From assembly GCA_937942435.1 (NCBI GenBank), contig CALDEM010000011.1:1-50102 (forward strand): 50,102 nucleotides of DNA, given 5' to 3'. This DNA comes from an uncultured Saprospiraceae bacterium (GTDB lineage Bacteria; Bacteroidota; Bacteroidia; Chitinophagales; Saprospiraceae). This document shows, piece after piece, positions 34,675-43,943 of the stretch. A program made the translations under genes and the position numbers. Position 1 is the first letter of the stretch, and every line of letters starts with the position of its first letter. The notes below the pieces were generated by a model. That model had not been told where the DNA came from, made no database searches, and worked only from the letters and a program-made list of their open reading frames with translations.

Positions 34675-37600
34675 CTACAATTTCATAATCCTCTTCACAG
34701 CCCGCTTATCGTCAAATCGATATTCTAATATATACGTGCCAGAAGACTGATCAGAAAGGTCGATAATCGTCTCACTAAACATTTCTTTTCTTAGAATCTC
34801 TTGGCCTAAAGAATTATAAATACGCACCTCCGCATCTCTGTGTTCTTCTTGACTTTCAAGATGTAGGATGTCACTTGTTGGGTTAGGGTAGAGAAGCATT
34901 ACTTCGTCAAATACAAGGTCTTCAGTGGGAGTTGTTAACGCCCTCGATCCATTGCCCATATATACACCCCATGTTGCTCCTTCTAAAAATATAAAAGCAT
35001 CTCCACTAGAGGTGATTTTATTGGCTGCCAGATCGCTTATGCCCAATATGTCAACACCGTTATTTTGAACATTAAAGATGATACTTCCATCATCTAGTGA
35101 ATAGCTTGGATAACCTAAAGTGTTATTATCAAATATCTCATCTACATCACCATTCTCTCTATCCAGGCCAAACACTTTATAACTTTGTTCATCTGTTAGT
35201 GGATCCGTTTCTATAAAATCAAAAGCGATGACGTTGGGACTGTTTTTAGAAAAAGTAGGATTGCCGATACTGACATCTTTAGGTAGACCGGTGAATAATT
35301 TGAAGATGCTACCATCGTCAAACTGATTACGTTCATTATCCCAAACATCTAATATGCCAATGTTCCAGTAACTAAGATCTTGACCAAACGTACCATCTAA
35401 TTGGTTGAACGCATCATACATCAATTGCTCACCTGTGTGATCAAACTCCATGACATCCGCGTATTGTACTCCACCAACTGAAACATTATCTTCTGAAAAA
35501 GTAGGATTAAATAATTCAAATTCATTTTGAGTGCCTGTGCTCAAGTCAAATACAAGAATCGTATTGTCAAATTCACCCATCGTTAAGTCTCCACTCAATG
35601 CAGCTATACGTCCGCCATCTCTTGATATGACCGCGTTGCGCCAGATAGGCTCTGATCCTACAAGAAAGTCTCTTACGACCATTGATGTAGTCCAATCTAT
35701 CTCTACAGCTTGGATTTGCTTTTCAGCATTGACAAATATGACAAATCGGCCATCATCCGTTACACTAGGCCGACTGATGTGGTTAGTTGAAGATAGAATT
35801 CCAATTTCTTGACCCTGATCATTGGATATTTTGACTTCGCCTAAGCTAACGTCAGACCAAACTACAAACTCTTGACCGGGGTTGATTTCTAAGTCTTGTG
35901 CCTCTGGTGTTACATTAGTTGTTGCAATCCCAACTCTATCAAAAGCTCTAGCTGCTGCTCCTGCCACTGTGCTTCCAAAATCTTCTAAAGCTGATTGTTC
36001 TACAGCAACCCTCAGATCGGCAAAATTAGAGGTAGATCGCAAATATGTGGTAAGTGCTTTATACCAGATGCGTTCTGCGATGCCAGCTCTTTCATCTATA
36101 TCTCTTCCGTAGCTTTCATCTGTTACAAAGGTAAAGTATGCAAAGTTAGGTATGCCACTATTGATATGAACACCACCGTTGTCATCAGAACCAAAAAACT
36201 GTTGACTAACAGTAGCAGGTTGGTATCCATTATCATTAAGGCTTGTCCCGCCATTATTAGGGTTGCCCATATCTCTAAGTGTCCCTGTTCTAAATATATT
36301 AGGGTTGGTGATGTCTTCTCCTATTCTAAAATCTTCACGCTCTATCATCACGCCAAATACGTCAGCAAAGTGTTCATTAAGTGCGCCGGGCTCTCCTTGA
36401 TAAACAAGATTGGCAGTGGTTTGTATCACTCCATGTGACATCTCATGTCCAGCCACATCCAGTGCTCTTGCTAACGGAGAAGTAAAGGCCTGGTTTCCAT
36501 TGCCATAAAATATAAATTCTCCATTCCAAAAGGCGTTGTCCATATCCGTCCCGTCTTCATCTGCAACATTTACAAATGAGACTATGTTTGTTCCGTTGCC
36601 AGTTATAGACTCTCTGCCAAATGTGTTTTTAAAATATTCGTAAGCACGCCCACCATTCACATGTGCTGATACTGCGGAGGCATTATCCCAATTGTTAGCA
36701 TTAAATGATGACGCTATATCGTAGTCAAAGTTATCTCTTGAAGGGCTCGTGCCTCCAGCATCTAAAGTAAGAATCACGCCATTAAGTAGTTGGTCGCTAT
36801 TGTCACAGCTGGTTTGATTGCCTCCTTTAAACATAGCCCTTGAGGCATCTACAAGAAAGAACCCATCTGTGCATTGATAGATATTGATGTTTTGATTGGT
36901 GCCATTTAGGTCTGTTGCAGATCCATTGGCCCTTCCGTCAAATACTGGAGGATTAGAATTTAAGATGTCATGGTTGTGGTACTTGCACAGTGTTTTGTAT
37001 CTGTCGATGATCGATCCATCAATTGCATCTATGATCATCGTCTCGCGATCTGCTATACTTGGAAAGATGTCAACGTTGTACGCTAACTTAAAGGATCCAT
37101 CAGTTTTGACAATGACCAACTCATTACTGATTTGCTCATGTTGAAAAAGTGATTTCAATTTTCCACTGATGGGTTTGTAATTGTCAACAGTCTTAATCGC
37201 TATTTTTTCAATTTCATTTACGCCAAGTGATGGGATTGTGTTAAGATCTTCTGGTACGTTTTTGATCTTCCCCTGTACCATATAGATGTTGCCTTGCTCT
37301 TCATGTATTGTGAGCTCACCACCCATTACTTTGACACCATGATGTACTTGATCTATAGATGAGTGGATGCGCTGTGATTCGTCTGTTGAAGATGCGACAC
37401 TAATCAGCTGTTGTGCAGGATTCGTTAATTGAAAAGCATTCTTGACATGCTCTAAGTAGCTGATGCATCGGTCGGCATGAGTCTTTAGTTTACCTACAGA
37501 AGGGATGGTCCCATTGATCGCTATGATCTCGCCTGTTGTAGGATCAAAAGTTGGCTGCAGATCATGCTTCGCTAATGAAGGTGCAAACGTTCTTGCATTA

Positions 37601-37788
37601 TAATCCTTGGAAGTTAAGTTAGACTGTTCTCTTTCTACAGCGCCGAATATCTCTTTAGCCTCATCTGTCAAGCTAAGTTGTCGCTCTGTGTACTTTGTAG
37701 GAGCGGCCGGAGTTGTTAACTCTATCTTTTGCTGGCTCGAAAGTAGAAATTGAAAGAATACAATGATAGTTATCAGTGCTACGCGCAT
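34675..37788 (-). CDS. M4 (thermolysin-like) metalloprotease with T9SS sorting domain
   Basis: The protein has 1037 residues. A signal peptide (VALITIIVFFQFLLSSQ) is followed by an FTP/PepSY-type propeptide (about 50-260). The M4 catalytic domain has H448-E-M-S-H452 and the GALNEHFADVFG helix that supplies the third ligand, then GGVHINSGIPNFAYF. After it, about 650-940, come strands with the pattern of TolB/WD40-like propeller blades (for example DGRFVIFVN, DGGRIAALSGD, DGSIIFNVQ). The C-terminal 75 residues form a type A T9SS sorting domain (LYPNPTSDILHLESQ ... VKRIMKL). The enzyme is probably secreted and processed from a zymogen to digest external protein. An extra propeller between catalytic and sorting domains is uncommon. 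Confidence 0.9.
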   Translation of the reverse strand: MRVALITIIVFFQFLLSSQQKIELTTPAAPTKYTERQLSLTDEAKEIFGAVEREQSNLTSKDYNARTFAPSLAKHDLQPTFDPTTGEIIAINGTIPSVGKLKTHADRCISYLEHVKNAFQLTNPAQQLISVASSTDESQRIHSSIDQVHHGVKVMGGELTIHEEQGNIYMVQGKIKNVPEDLNTIPSLGVNEIEKIAIKTVDNYKPISGKLKSLFQHEQISNELVIVKTDGSFKLAYNVDIFPSIADRETMIIDAIDGSIIDRYKTLCKYHNHDILNSNPPVFDGRANGSATDLNGTNQNINIYQCTDGFFLVDASRAMFKGGNQTSCDNSDQLLNGVILTLDAGGTSPSRDNFDYDIASSFNANNWDNASAVSAHVNGGRAYEYFKNTFGRESITGNGTNIVSFVNVADEDGTDMDNAFWNGEFIFYGNGNQAFTSPLARALDVAGHEMSHGVIQTTANLVYQGEPGALNEHFADVFGVMIEREDFRIGEDITNPNIFRTGTLRDMGNPNNGGTSLNDNGYQPATVSQQFFGSDDNGGVHINSGIPNFAYFTFVTDESYGRDIDERAGIAERIWYKALTTYLRSTSNFADLRVAVEQSALEDFGSTVAGAAARAFDRVGIATTNVTPEAQDLEINPGQEFVVWSDVSLGEVKISNDQGQEIGILSSTNHISRPSVTDDGRFVIFVNAEKQIQAVEIDWTTSMVVRDFLVGSEPIWRNAVISRDGGRIAALSGDLTMGEFDNTILVFDLSTGTQNEFELFNPTFSEDNVSVGGVQYADVMEFDHTGEQLMYDAFNQLDGTFGQDLSYWNIGILDVWDNERNQFDDGSIFKLFTGLPKDVSIGNPTFSKNSPNVIAFDFIETDPLTDEQSYKVFGLDRENGDVDEIFDNNTLGYPSYSLDDGSIIFNVQNNGVDILGISDLAANKITSSGDAFIFLEGATWGVYMGNGSRALTTPTEDLVFDEVMLLYPNPTSDILHLESQEEHRDAEVRIYNSLGQEILRKEMFSETIIDLSDQSSGTYILEYRFDDKRAVKRIMKL

Positions 37789-37814
37789 TTGTAATTATAA
37801 TTTGTTAGCTATGA

Positions 37815-38246
37815 TTAGCTTTTTTTAGAAGTTAATTTCATAAGTATGCTGTGCAGTGTTCTAATCTCTTTGGCTGGATTGTGATCAGGATTGCCCCAAG
37901 TGATTTTGTTGTTGAGCGTTCCTGTTACCTCGATATAGTGATATCGATTACCAGGATAATCATGTTTCGTTGTCTTGAGATTAAAAAGATCTATCTGATT
38001 AAATAGTTGCTTCGTCGTGGCCTCAGGTATATCACCTATGTCTCCCCAGTCAGCATTGATATTTGGCTTTTGTTCTAAGCGTCCATTTGCCGAAAGGCGA
38101 AAGTCCTTTGAAAGACCTGAAAATCCTCCTCCCGAACCAAAATATATAAACTGACCTTGAGAAGTGCTTTCTTCCTTCTTTTGACTCGCGCATGACAACA
38201 CAATGGTTACGATCATCAATAGGCTAAGAATCAAAAAGATACGCAT
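37815..38246 (-). CDS. Small lipoprotein of unknown function
   Basis: The protein has 143 residues from the Met at 38246; the open frame extends upstream but MRIFLILSLLMIVTIVLSC gives a clean lipoprotein signal at the start. The mature part has GSGGGFSG and a conserved-looking segment YHYIEVTGTLNNKITWGNPDHNP. I do not recognise a named family, though similar short lipoproteins occur in Bacteroidota. It is encoded 26 bp upstream of the M4 protease start on the same strand and may be co-transcribed with it. Confidence 0.7.
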   Translation of the reverse strand: MRIFLILSLLMIVTIVLSCASQKKEESTSQGQFIYFGSGGGFSGLSKDFRLSANGRLEQKPNINADWGDIGDIPEATTKQLFNQIDLFNLKTTKHDYPGNRYHYIEVTGTLNNKITWGNPDHNPAKEIRTLHSILMKLTSKKS

Positions 38247-38330
38247 AGTAGAGTAGTTCTGGCGCAAGATACTGATCAATCAATGACCCATGTTGAAAAT
38301 TTATAATATAATTGAGTTAAAATTATCTAT

Positions 38331-38630
38331 ATGTCTTCTTCTGGAGAGAACTTTTGGGTTGGATTGCTTAAAAAAGTACTACGAATCATCCTAAAATCAG
38401 CCCTTCCTAAGAAGAAAACGCATAATCAACATGTGGTGCCTCATGAAGATGGTTGGGCCGTCAGAGGTGCGGGCAACGAACGTGTTACTGCTGTCTATAA
38501 GTATCAGGACGAAGCGATAGAACGCGCCCGTGAGATTGCCATCAACTATGAATCAAGCGTGATCATCCATGGCCGAGATGGTGCGATCCGAGATCGCATG
38601 AGTTATAAGCGGAGATCGCTGTTTGGGTAG
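38331..38630 (+). CDS. DUF2188 domain protein
   Basis: The protein has 99 residues. A hydrophobic, basic N-terminal helix (WVGLLKKVLRIILKSALPKKK) precedes a DUF2188 domain: VVPHEDGWAVRGAGNERVTAVYKYQDEAIERAREIA followed by SSVIIHGRDGAIRDR. DUF2188 is found in small stress or phage-related proteins; its function is not known. The N-terminal extension could be a membrane-associating amphipathic helix. It is divergent from the small lipoprotein gene. Confidence 0.85.
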   Translation: MSSSGENFWVGLLKKVLRIILKSALPKKKTHNQHVVPHEDGWAVRGAGNERVTAVYKYQDEAIERAREIAINYESSVIIHGRDGAIRDRMSYKRRSLFG

Positions 38631-38635
38631 ATGGC

Positions 38636-38800
38636 TGTTGTTGGGAGCGTCCAAGCGTCTAAGGTTTTTCGAAACGCGTCTCAAGCGAGGACGCTCGAGA
38701 CAACCTCATGTGTTGTTGGGAGGGTCCCTTTTCCAAACTTTATATCCGTGAGACTAAGCGAGTTGTGGACTAAGTATACTGATTTTGCTGAGGCTGGAAG
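38636..38800 (+). repeat. Intergenic repeat cluster with hairpins
   Basis: The segment holds two direct copies of a GTTGTTGGGAG(C/G)GTCC motif (about 38637 and 38712), an inverted pair GAGCGTCC/GGACGCTC, a 34-bp block (38683-38716) repeated at 42240-42273, and the TTTTGCTGAGGCTGGAAG unit (38783-38800). A 64-codon open frame across it is not credible coding. It fills the 370-bp gap between DUF2188 and the S74 gene, with the terminator at 38911. Confidence 0.65.
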
Positions 38801-38910
38801 AGTGGTAAAAGGTGCTTTCTACTGATCATATGTTTAGAGAAGTAAACTTTCACGAAATCCCTGTAGTGATTATGCGGTTGGGCTCTAAACCCCACAATCA
38901 AGCCTGATAT

Positions 38911-38937
38911 AAAAAGAGGCAAGCACAGCTTGCCTCT
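38911..38937 (-). terminator. Intrinsic terminator of the S74 gene
   Basis: GAGGCAAGC and GCTTGCCTC form a perfect 9-bp GC-rich stem (10 bp with the flanking A-T pair) and a 3-nt loop. On the minus strand it is followed directly by TTTTT. It lies about 65 bp downstream of the S74 gene stop. Confidence 0.85.
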
Positions 38938-39000
38938 CCTTCAAATTAGCATACCAAGCTTTCAATGTACCACTTCGTCTTGGTAAGTCTGTATCTCAAC

Positions 39001-41577
39001 CTACTTATTAAGATCTCCAATTTCTTGTTCAAGAGCAGCTAGTCGACCTAGTATTTGCTCATATCTTGCTGTCGCTATTTCTTCTTTATGCTTCAGAGAT
39101 TTGATTTCAAATTGTTGGGCCTCGATGAGGGCTTGTTGTTCTTGGATGGCTTTGATAGTACGGATCTGCCAAGAAAGATCATACTTGATTCGCTTGATAC
39201 CATCTTCGCCAGTGATAACTGACTCAGGAAGGACTTCTTCGACTTCTTGTGCTATAAAACCGATATCATGAGTCCCATACTCTTCTGATTTCCAGTCGTA
39301 AGTAACCGGTCGTAGTTTCTTGAATTTTTCTAATTGTGAATCAAGGTTATGTACATTCTCTTTCAGGTTGATATCTGAAGCACAGGTGCCACCTACATAA
39401 GCACCATTGGACTGATAGCATCCGGCGATATTTACATTTCCAACATTGCTAATTTTCATCGCCTCAGTAAGGTTCCCGTTATCGTAGGTGCGTATCCACA
39501 GATGTGTGTTACCCGTACTATTAGCACGTCGAGCTTGCAGGTATGAGATATCATTACTGGCATGGAAGGGCGCTATATAGATATGGCCTGGTAGATATAA
39601 GTTACCGCTATTCGTATCATCTGTACCATTTACATCATCAGTGAGATAGACATCTGCATTTTTGATGTCGATATCGAACTCACCTCTAGGAGCTGCGGTG
39701 TTGAGTCCTAGTTGGCCGTTTTTGAGAAGAGTTAATGCATTGTTTCTATCGGAATTTGATGTGCCATTCCCTACAACAAGAAGTTGATCATCATCCTCCC
39801 AAATATTTTTATTAGCATGTGTAAGTGTGTCGGCGTATCTGCCGAATACCGTCTCAGTGTAGCTCTGTGCAATATTGTCTATCCCCCAAGCAGTAGATGA
39901 TATTCCATTAGCTTGATTATTAAGACCCCAAGCAGTTGTATTTGATGCGGAGGATTGATTGTTATTACCCCAGACGATTGACTGGGAACCGGAGGCAGTG
40001 TTATTAAACCCTAATGCGGTAGAAAGAAACCCTATAGCTTTAGATTGACTTCCAAAGACAGTTGACCATTGACCTTCGGCTCGATTGTTAAAACCCCAAG
40101 CGGTCGAAGTTTCACCAGTAGCTCGATTTGAACCACCCCAGACAGTTGATTGTAGCCCTGTGGAATGATTAGCGGTACCCCAGACTGTCGATATCTTGCC
40201 AGAGGCTATGTTGTTATTTCGACCCCAAGCAGTTGACAATTCTCCTGACGCAAGAGGACCATTTCCCCAAGACATACTATTTATTCCTATACTGTCTTGG
40301 TCCCAGTGTTGCTGTCCGAAATTAGCATTCACAGCGCCAACTCGAAAAGCAGCCTTGCTGGGTACCCATATCAACTTTGGCCCTGCACCTTGAAGACTAT
40401 CACCGAAGAGCACATTACCACTTGTGTCTACATGAAGTAGGGCTTCTGGTTCAGATACATCTATACCGATATTTCCATTTTTTAGAACTGTAAGTGCATT
40501 ATTTCGATTACTGGATGAAGTTCCATTTCCTATAGCAAAAAGCTGATCATCTAAAACCCAATTAGAAGGATCACCTCCTGAGAGGGTGGCATACCGACCA
40601 ATGACAACTTCACTGAGACTTTCAGCAGTAGTAAATTCTCCAGCACTCAATGAGCTCTGACCTATCGCTCTTGTCCCTCGACCAGTTGCTATAGACCAGA
40701 CTCCTTCGGCGCTATTGACACCTCCAAAAGCAGTTGATCCATATGCAGTGGCACTATTGGCCTCGCCCCAGACAGACGATAACTGTCCAGAGGCCAGGTT
40801 AGAGCTTGCTCCCCATGCTGTGGACCGAGCACCTTTTGCCTTGGCTCCGTCGCCCCAAGACATACTCTCAATTCCTATACTGTCAAGGTCCCAGTTTACA
40901 TCAAAAACATCTCCAGCTCTAAAGGCTGACTTGCTAGGTATCCACATCATCTTCGACCCCGCACCTGCAGTACTTGCTCCAAATAAAACATCTTCTCCAG
41001 CACCAACATGCAGGCCCGTGATGGCTTCTGTTACTCCGATGCCCACATGATCTCCATAGATGATGCCATTTGTTGTAGGTGTCCATCTTGAGGTGTCATC
41101 TCCATCGCTTAGCCCTTGCGGTATGCCAGTGATGTCACTCCAGCTCACAGATCCACTTCCGCCTGTTGCTAGCTCTGTCCAAGTCGTGCTTTTATAAAAC
41201 CAGAAGGACTTTGTTATAGTATCATAGACCAGTAATCCATCCGCGGGATTAGCAATAGCGGTTCTTTGAGCTGTGGTCATGCTGGGAATGAGGATGCCTT
41301 TCTCAGTGCTTTGCACTTGTAGCATCGCAGAAGCATCGGGTGCGCTTCCATCTGAGTTGATAGAGTGGGGAAGAGCTGAGTTGGTATGCTGTGCTTGACT
41401 CGTTAAGGTTGTAAGAAGAAGGCATGTAGAAAATATACCTAGTAATCTCAAAGCAGACTTTACCTTCAACTCATGGCGGGCTACAAGCTTGATGATGAGG
41501 AGTGTTTTTTCTAATTTATGTTTGATGATTTGCATGATGTTACATTTGTGATGACTGATAAATATTTCTAATTTCAT
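39001..41577 (-). CDS. Surface protein with YadA-like head repeats and S74 (ICA) domain
   Basis: The protein has 858 residues; M15 (41535) is an alternative start that places the signal segment ([19 protein letters not shown]) more normally. Two modules, each beginning LHV-xxxx-VLFG and then GxKxxW(I/V)PSKxAFR and SMSWG, carry 14-residue repeats of the form GxxSTAWGxxNxA, like YadA/trimeric autotransporter heads. There are about five in the first module and nine in the second. A short stretch of fibre follows, and the C-terminal 120 residues (from about 735) are a Peptidase S74 intramolecular chaperone domain: SDINLKENV ... RPVTYDWK ... [14 protein letters not shown], ending in a coiled coil. 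It is probably a trimeric adhesin or fibre whose tail self-cleaves. Confidence 0.85.
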   Translation of the reverse strand: MKLEIFISHHKCNIMQIIKHKLEKTLLIIKLVARHELKVKSALRLLGIFSTCLLLTTLTSQAQHTNSALPHSINSDGSAPDASAMLQVQSTEKGILIPSMTTAQRTAIANPADGLLVYDTITKSFWFYKSTTWTELATGGSGSVSWSDITGIPQGLSDGDDTSRWTPTTNGIIYGDHVGIGVTEAITGLHVGAGEDVLFGASTAGAGSKMMWIPSKSAFRAGDVFDVNWDLDSIGIESMSWGDGAKAKGARSTAWGASSNLASGQLSSVWGEANSATAYGSTAFGGVNSAEGVWSIATGRGTRAIGQSSLSAGEFTTAESLSEVVIGRYATLSGGDPSNWVLDDQLFAIGNGTSSSNRNNALTVLKNGNIGIDVSEPEALLHVDTSGNVLFGDSLQGAGPKLIWVPSKAAFRVGAVNANFGQQHWDQDSIGINSMSWGNGPLASGELSTAWGRNNNIASGKISTVWGTANHSTGLQSTVWGGSNRATGETSTAWGFNNRAEGQWSTVFGSQSKAIGFLSTALGFNNTASGSQSIVWGNNNQSSASNTTAWGLNNQANGISSTAWGIDNIAQSYTETVFGRYADTLTHANKNIWEDDDQLLVVGNGTSNSDRNNALTLLKNGQLGLNTAAPRGEFDIDIKNADVYLTDDVNGTDDTNSGNLYLPGHIYIAPFHASNDISYLQARRANSTGNTHLWIRTYDNGNLTEAMKISNVGNVNIAGCYQSNGAYVGGTCASDINLKENVHNLDSQLEKFKKLRPVTYDWKSEEYGTHDIGFIAQEVEEVLPESVITGEDGIKRIKYDLSWQIRTIKAIQEQQALIEAQQFEIKSLKHKEEIATARYEQILGRLAALEQEIGDLNK

Positions 41578-41663
41578 TAGATCTGGAGTGAGGTTGATGC
41601 AGTGATTTCTTTTGTGCTCTTGTATATTCGGATTTTATCGCTCGATGACTATAATCTCGTTGG

Positions 41664-41750
41664 TTAAAAATTGACTACTCCTTGTACATGATGGCGCTCA
41701 TAAGCAATCAAGTGGAGGACTTCTCTTTCGCGTTTGGTAATCTCTTTCAT
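41664..41750 (-). pseudogene. Remnant of a LuxR/GerE HTH gene
   Basis: A 28-residue frame reads MKEITKREREVLHLIAYE and then runs into unrelated residues and a stop. That beginning is the first helix of a LuxR-type HTH (consensus LTxRExEVLxLIA). The recognition helix and the rest are missing. It sits 87 bp upstream of the S74 gene. A leftover of a response regulator or a small HTH protein is likely. Confidence 0.55.
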
Positions 41751-41851
41751 AGTTATGTTTTAGATGTAAGTATTGTACGATACCACAAAGATGACCACCC
41801 TATATAATCCCCACAATCACCCTAACGGGTGAAAAACTGCGTTCGAGACAC

Positions 41852-42273
41852 AGAAGTGAGTATTTTGTTGCAACTTATCCCAAACCCTTCTCTTACAAGA
41901 GAAGGGCCTTGTTTCGGAGTGAGCTCAGAATTTTGGAGTTCGAAGCCTTGAATTGATTGATAAGCAAAAAATTTCCGTCCCTCTCTGGTTATACCTGTCT
42001 GCCAGTTGGTATATCTGTATACCGACGGTAGAGAGGGATCGAGGGTGAGTTGATGTAAGCTGAGCGAATTACAGATTTTGTTTTCTGATTTTACTGAGAC
42101 TGGAAGAGTGATTTTGTTACAACTCATCCCAAACCCTTCTCTTACAAGAGAAGGGCCTTTTTACGGATTAAGCTCAGAATTTTGGAGTTCGAAGCCTAGA
42201 ATTGATTGACTGGTACAAAATTTCATTCCCTCTCTAGTTAAGCGAGGACGCTCAAGACAACCTTATATGTTGT
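41852..42273. repeat. Intergenic direct repeat of about 130 bp with hairpins
   Basis: Two copies, about 41852-41990 and 42101-42239, are related with a constant offset of 249 bp in the core. Each contains the perfect hairpin CCCTTCTCTT-AC-AAGAGAAGGG (41885-41906 and 42134-42155) and the shared tail GAATTTTGGAGTTCGAAGCC. Between them lie an imperfect stem CCCTCTCT/AGAGAGGG and the TTTTACTGAGACTGGAAG unit (42089-42106). The 34-bp block of 38683 recurs at 42240-42273. With the HTH remnant this accounts for the 700-bp gap 41578-42277. Confidence 0.75.
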
Positions 42274-42277
42274 CCCC

Positions 42278-43051
42278 CTAAGTCCTCAAATAAGAAGCCC
42301 CATTGATATCCCAGATACCACCTGTCATCCAGTCATTAGCAGCTGCCATCAATAAAACACTTTGAGCGACCTCTGCCGGCTGAGCCACACGGTTCATAGG
42401 GCTTTGCGCCTTGATATTGGCGCCGGGTATGCCTTGTAGGCGGTCATGTGCCATCTCAGTCTCTACAAATCCCGGAGCTACAGCTCCTACGAATATCCCG
42501 TAAGGCGCCAACCGTTGAGCTAACGATTGAGTCAAAGAGTTGAGTCCGGCTTTGCTGGCACCATATGCCGGTTGTTCTGGTTCGCCTCGGAAAGCGCCTC
42601 TTGATGATACGTTGATGATCTTGCCGCTCCCTTGTCGGATCATGATCTGAGCTGCTTGGTAGCAGACATTGGATGGACCTATTAGATTAGTGCCTAAGAT
42701 TGTGTTCCATCCCTGCTGCCAGTCATCATATGAGCTTTTATCGACAGGGTGGTGGTAGCCCATGCCTGCGTTATTGACGACGATGTCTACTTGTCCGTAG
42801 GTCGCTTTTACTTGGTCAAACAACATTGACACTTGGCCTGCATCACTGACATCACATTGTGTGGTGAGATGATTTGAGCCGGGTAGTGATTCTAAGGCTT
42901 CTTGTGCCTTGATATCGTTGGTTCTATAGACGATGATTACTTTGGCTTTCGCTTTCGCAAATGCTTTAGATACTTCGAGTCCTATACCCCGAGATCCTCC
43001 CGTCACAAGGACAACTTTATTTTCAAAAGATAAATGATCTTGTACGCCCAT
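42278..43051 (-). CDS. SDR oxidoreductase, FabG-like
   Basis: The protein has 257 residues with a standard SDR layout: TGGSRGIG (17-24), NNAG (93-96), S150, Y163, K167 (YGASK) and a C-terminal GIWDINGAS. It is close to 3-oxoacyl-ACP reductase or glucose-dehydrogenase-like SDRs, but such families are too broad for a substrate call. It is encoded 6 bp downstream of the Met-rich lipoprotein, on the same strand. No fatty-acid synthesis genes are next to it, so a main FabG role is unlikely. Confidence 0.8.
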   Translation of the reverse strand: MGVQDHLSFENKVVLVTGGSRGIGLEVSKAFAKAKAKVIIVYRTNDIKAQEALESLPGSNHLTTQCDVSDAGQVSMLFDQVKATYGQVDIVVNNAGMGYHHPVDKSSYDDWQQGWNTILGTNLIGPSNVCYQAAQIMIRQGSGKIINVSSRGAFRGEPEQPAYGASKAGLNSLTQSLAQRLAPYGIFVGAVAPGFVETEMAHDRLQGIPGANIKAQSPMNRVAQPAEVAQSVLLMAAANDWMTGGIWDINGASYLRT

Positions 43052-43057
43052 AGTTTA

Positions 43058-43924
43058 TTAGTGTTCGTAGTATATATCTGTTGGACTATTCAAGTCTAAC
43101 TGTCCCGTCATCATGTCCATCATGCTGATAGAGTAGCTCACTGTGTTGCCTTCTATGACACCTTCAGGACAATCACATTTTGTGATCTTACCTGGTGCTG
43201 TGATGTTGATGTCAAAGGTCAACTCACCCATGAACATCTGCATCATCATCATACCTTCTCCATCCTCGCTCATCTCTTCTTGAAGTGACAATAGTTCTGC
43301 TTGATCTCCCATATCCATCGGGGGCATGTGTATATGTCCAGGTTCCCATGTCATGCCTTCATCTATGAAGCTTAACATTTCTCCAGAACCAGGTAAAGAG
43401 CCATCATCTTTCTTTAAGCTTTGGATCGACTCTTGGATCTCAGCTATTTGATCTATGTTGTCAAAGTCGATCGTAAGCCCTACGGACATCGACTCTGTCT
43501 CTTCGTCTGAGGCCATGATCATCGTGACTTGCTTGAGCAGCTCTTCATTTTTGATTGTACCCCTGAGAGAATCAGGGATCATATCGTAAAAGACAAAAGA
43601 AGTGTCTTTTACATCTCCAAATAGTCCATCGAGACTATAGTCTTCTTCATCTTCCATCTCATCAACATAGCCAGCATCGGTTTCGTCAGCGTCTTCAGAT
43701 TCCATTTCTTCATCCTCGTACTCTTCGGCGTCTTCTCCCATCATGCCACCTTCTTCTCCCATCATCTTGATCATCTCCATCATCTCACCCCCCATAACTA
43801 AGTGCATACTGACAGATCCAGATCCATCCTTGTTGAAGGTCATGTCTTGTCGCATCTCTTCACATGAGGTCAGAGAGAGGACTGCTAAGATTAATCCAAA
43901 AAGTAGCCTAAGTTGATTTTTCAT
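43058..43924 (-). CDS. Met- and acid-rich lipoprotein
   Basis: The protein has 288 residues. The signal LAVLSLTSC places the lipid anchor at C21. MTFNKDGSGSVSMHLVMG is a motif of LppM-like secreted proteins of Bacteroidota. Residues about 44-95 are almost only Met, Glu, Asp and Gly (MGGEMMEMIKMMGEEGGMMG and a long acidic run). A second Met cluster, GMMMMQMFMGE, lies near 225. The segment could bind Cu(I) or another soft metal, or may simply be disordered. Function unknown. It lies between the M20 amidohydrolase and an SDR on the same strand. Confidence 0.7.
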   Translation of the reverse strand: MKNQLRLLFGLILAVLSLTSCEEMRQDMTFNKDGSGSVSMHLVMGGEMMEMIKMMGEEGGMMGEDAEEYEDEEMESEDADETDAGYVDEMEDEEDYSLDGLFGDVKDTSFVFYDMIPDSLRGTIKNEELLKQVTMIMASDEETESMSVGLTIDFDNIDQIAEIQESIQSLKKDDGSLPGSGEMLSFIDEGMTWEPGHIHMPPMDMGDQAELLSLQEEMSEDGEGMMMMQMFMGELTFDINITAPGKITKCDCPEGVIEGNTVSYSISMMDMMTGQLDLNSPTDIYYEH

Positions 43925-43943
43925 GGTGTTGGGGTTTTTCTGA

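Noticed and set aside
35995..36438. Plus-strand open frame of 147 codons within the M4 protease
   Set aside because: It overlaps the zinc-site region in the opposite strand and resembles nothing.
38631..38825. Open frame of 64 codons after DUF2188
   Set aside because: It covers the intergenic repeat cluster and its two halves match non-coding repeats elsewhere.
41822..42127. Open frame of 101 codons on the minus strand
   Set aside because: It lies entirely within the direct repeats and hairpins and translates the repeat; no family resemblance.
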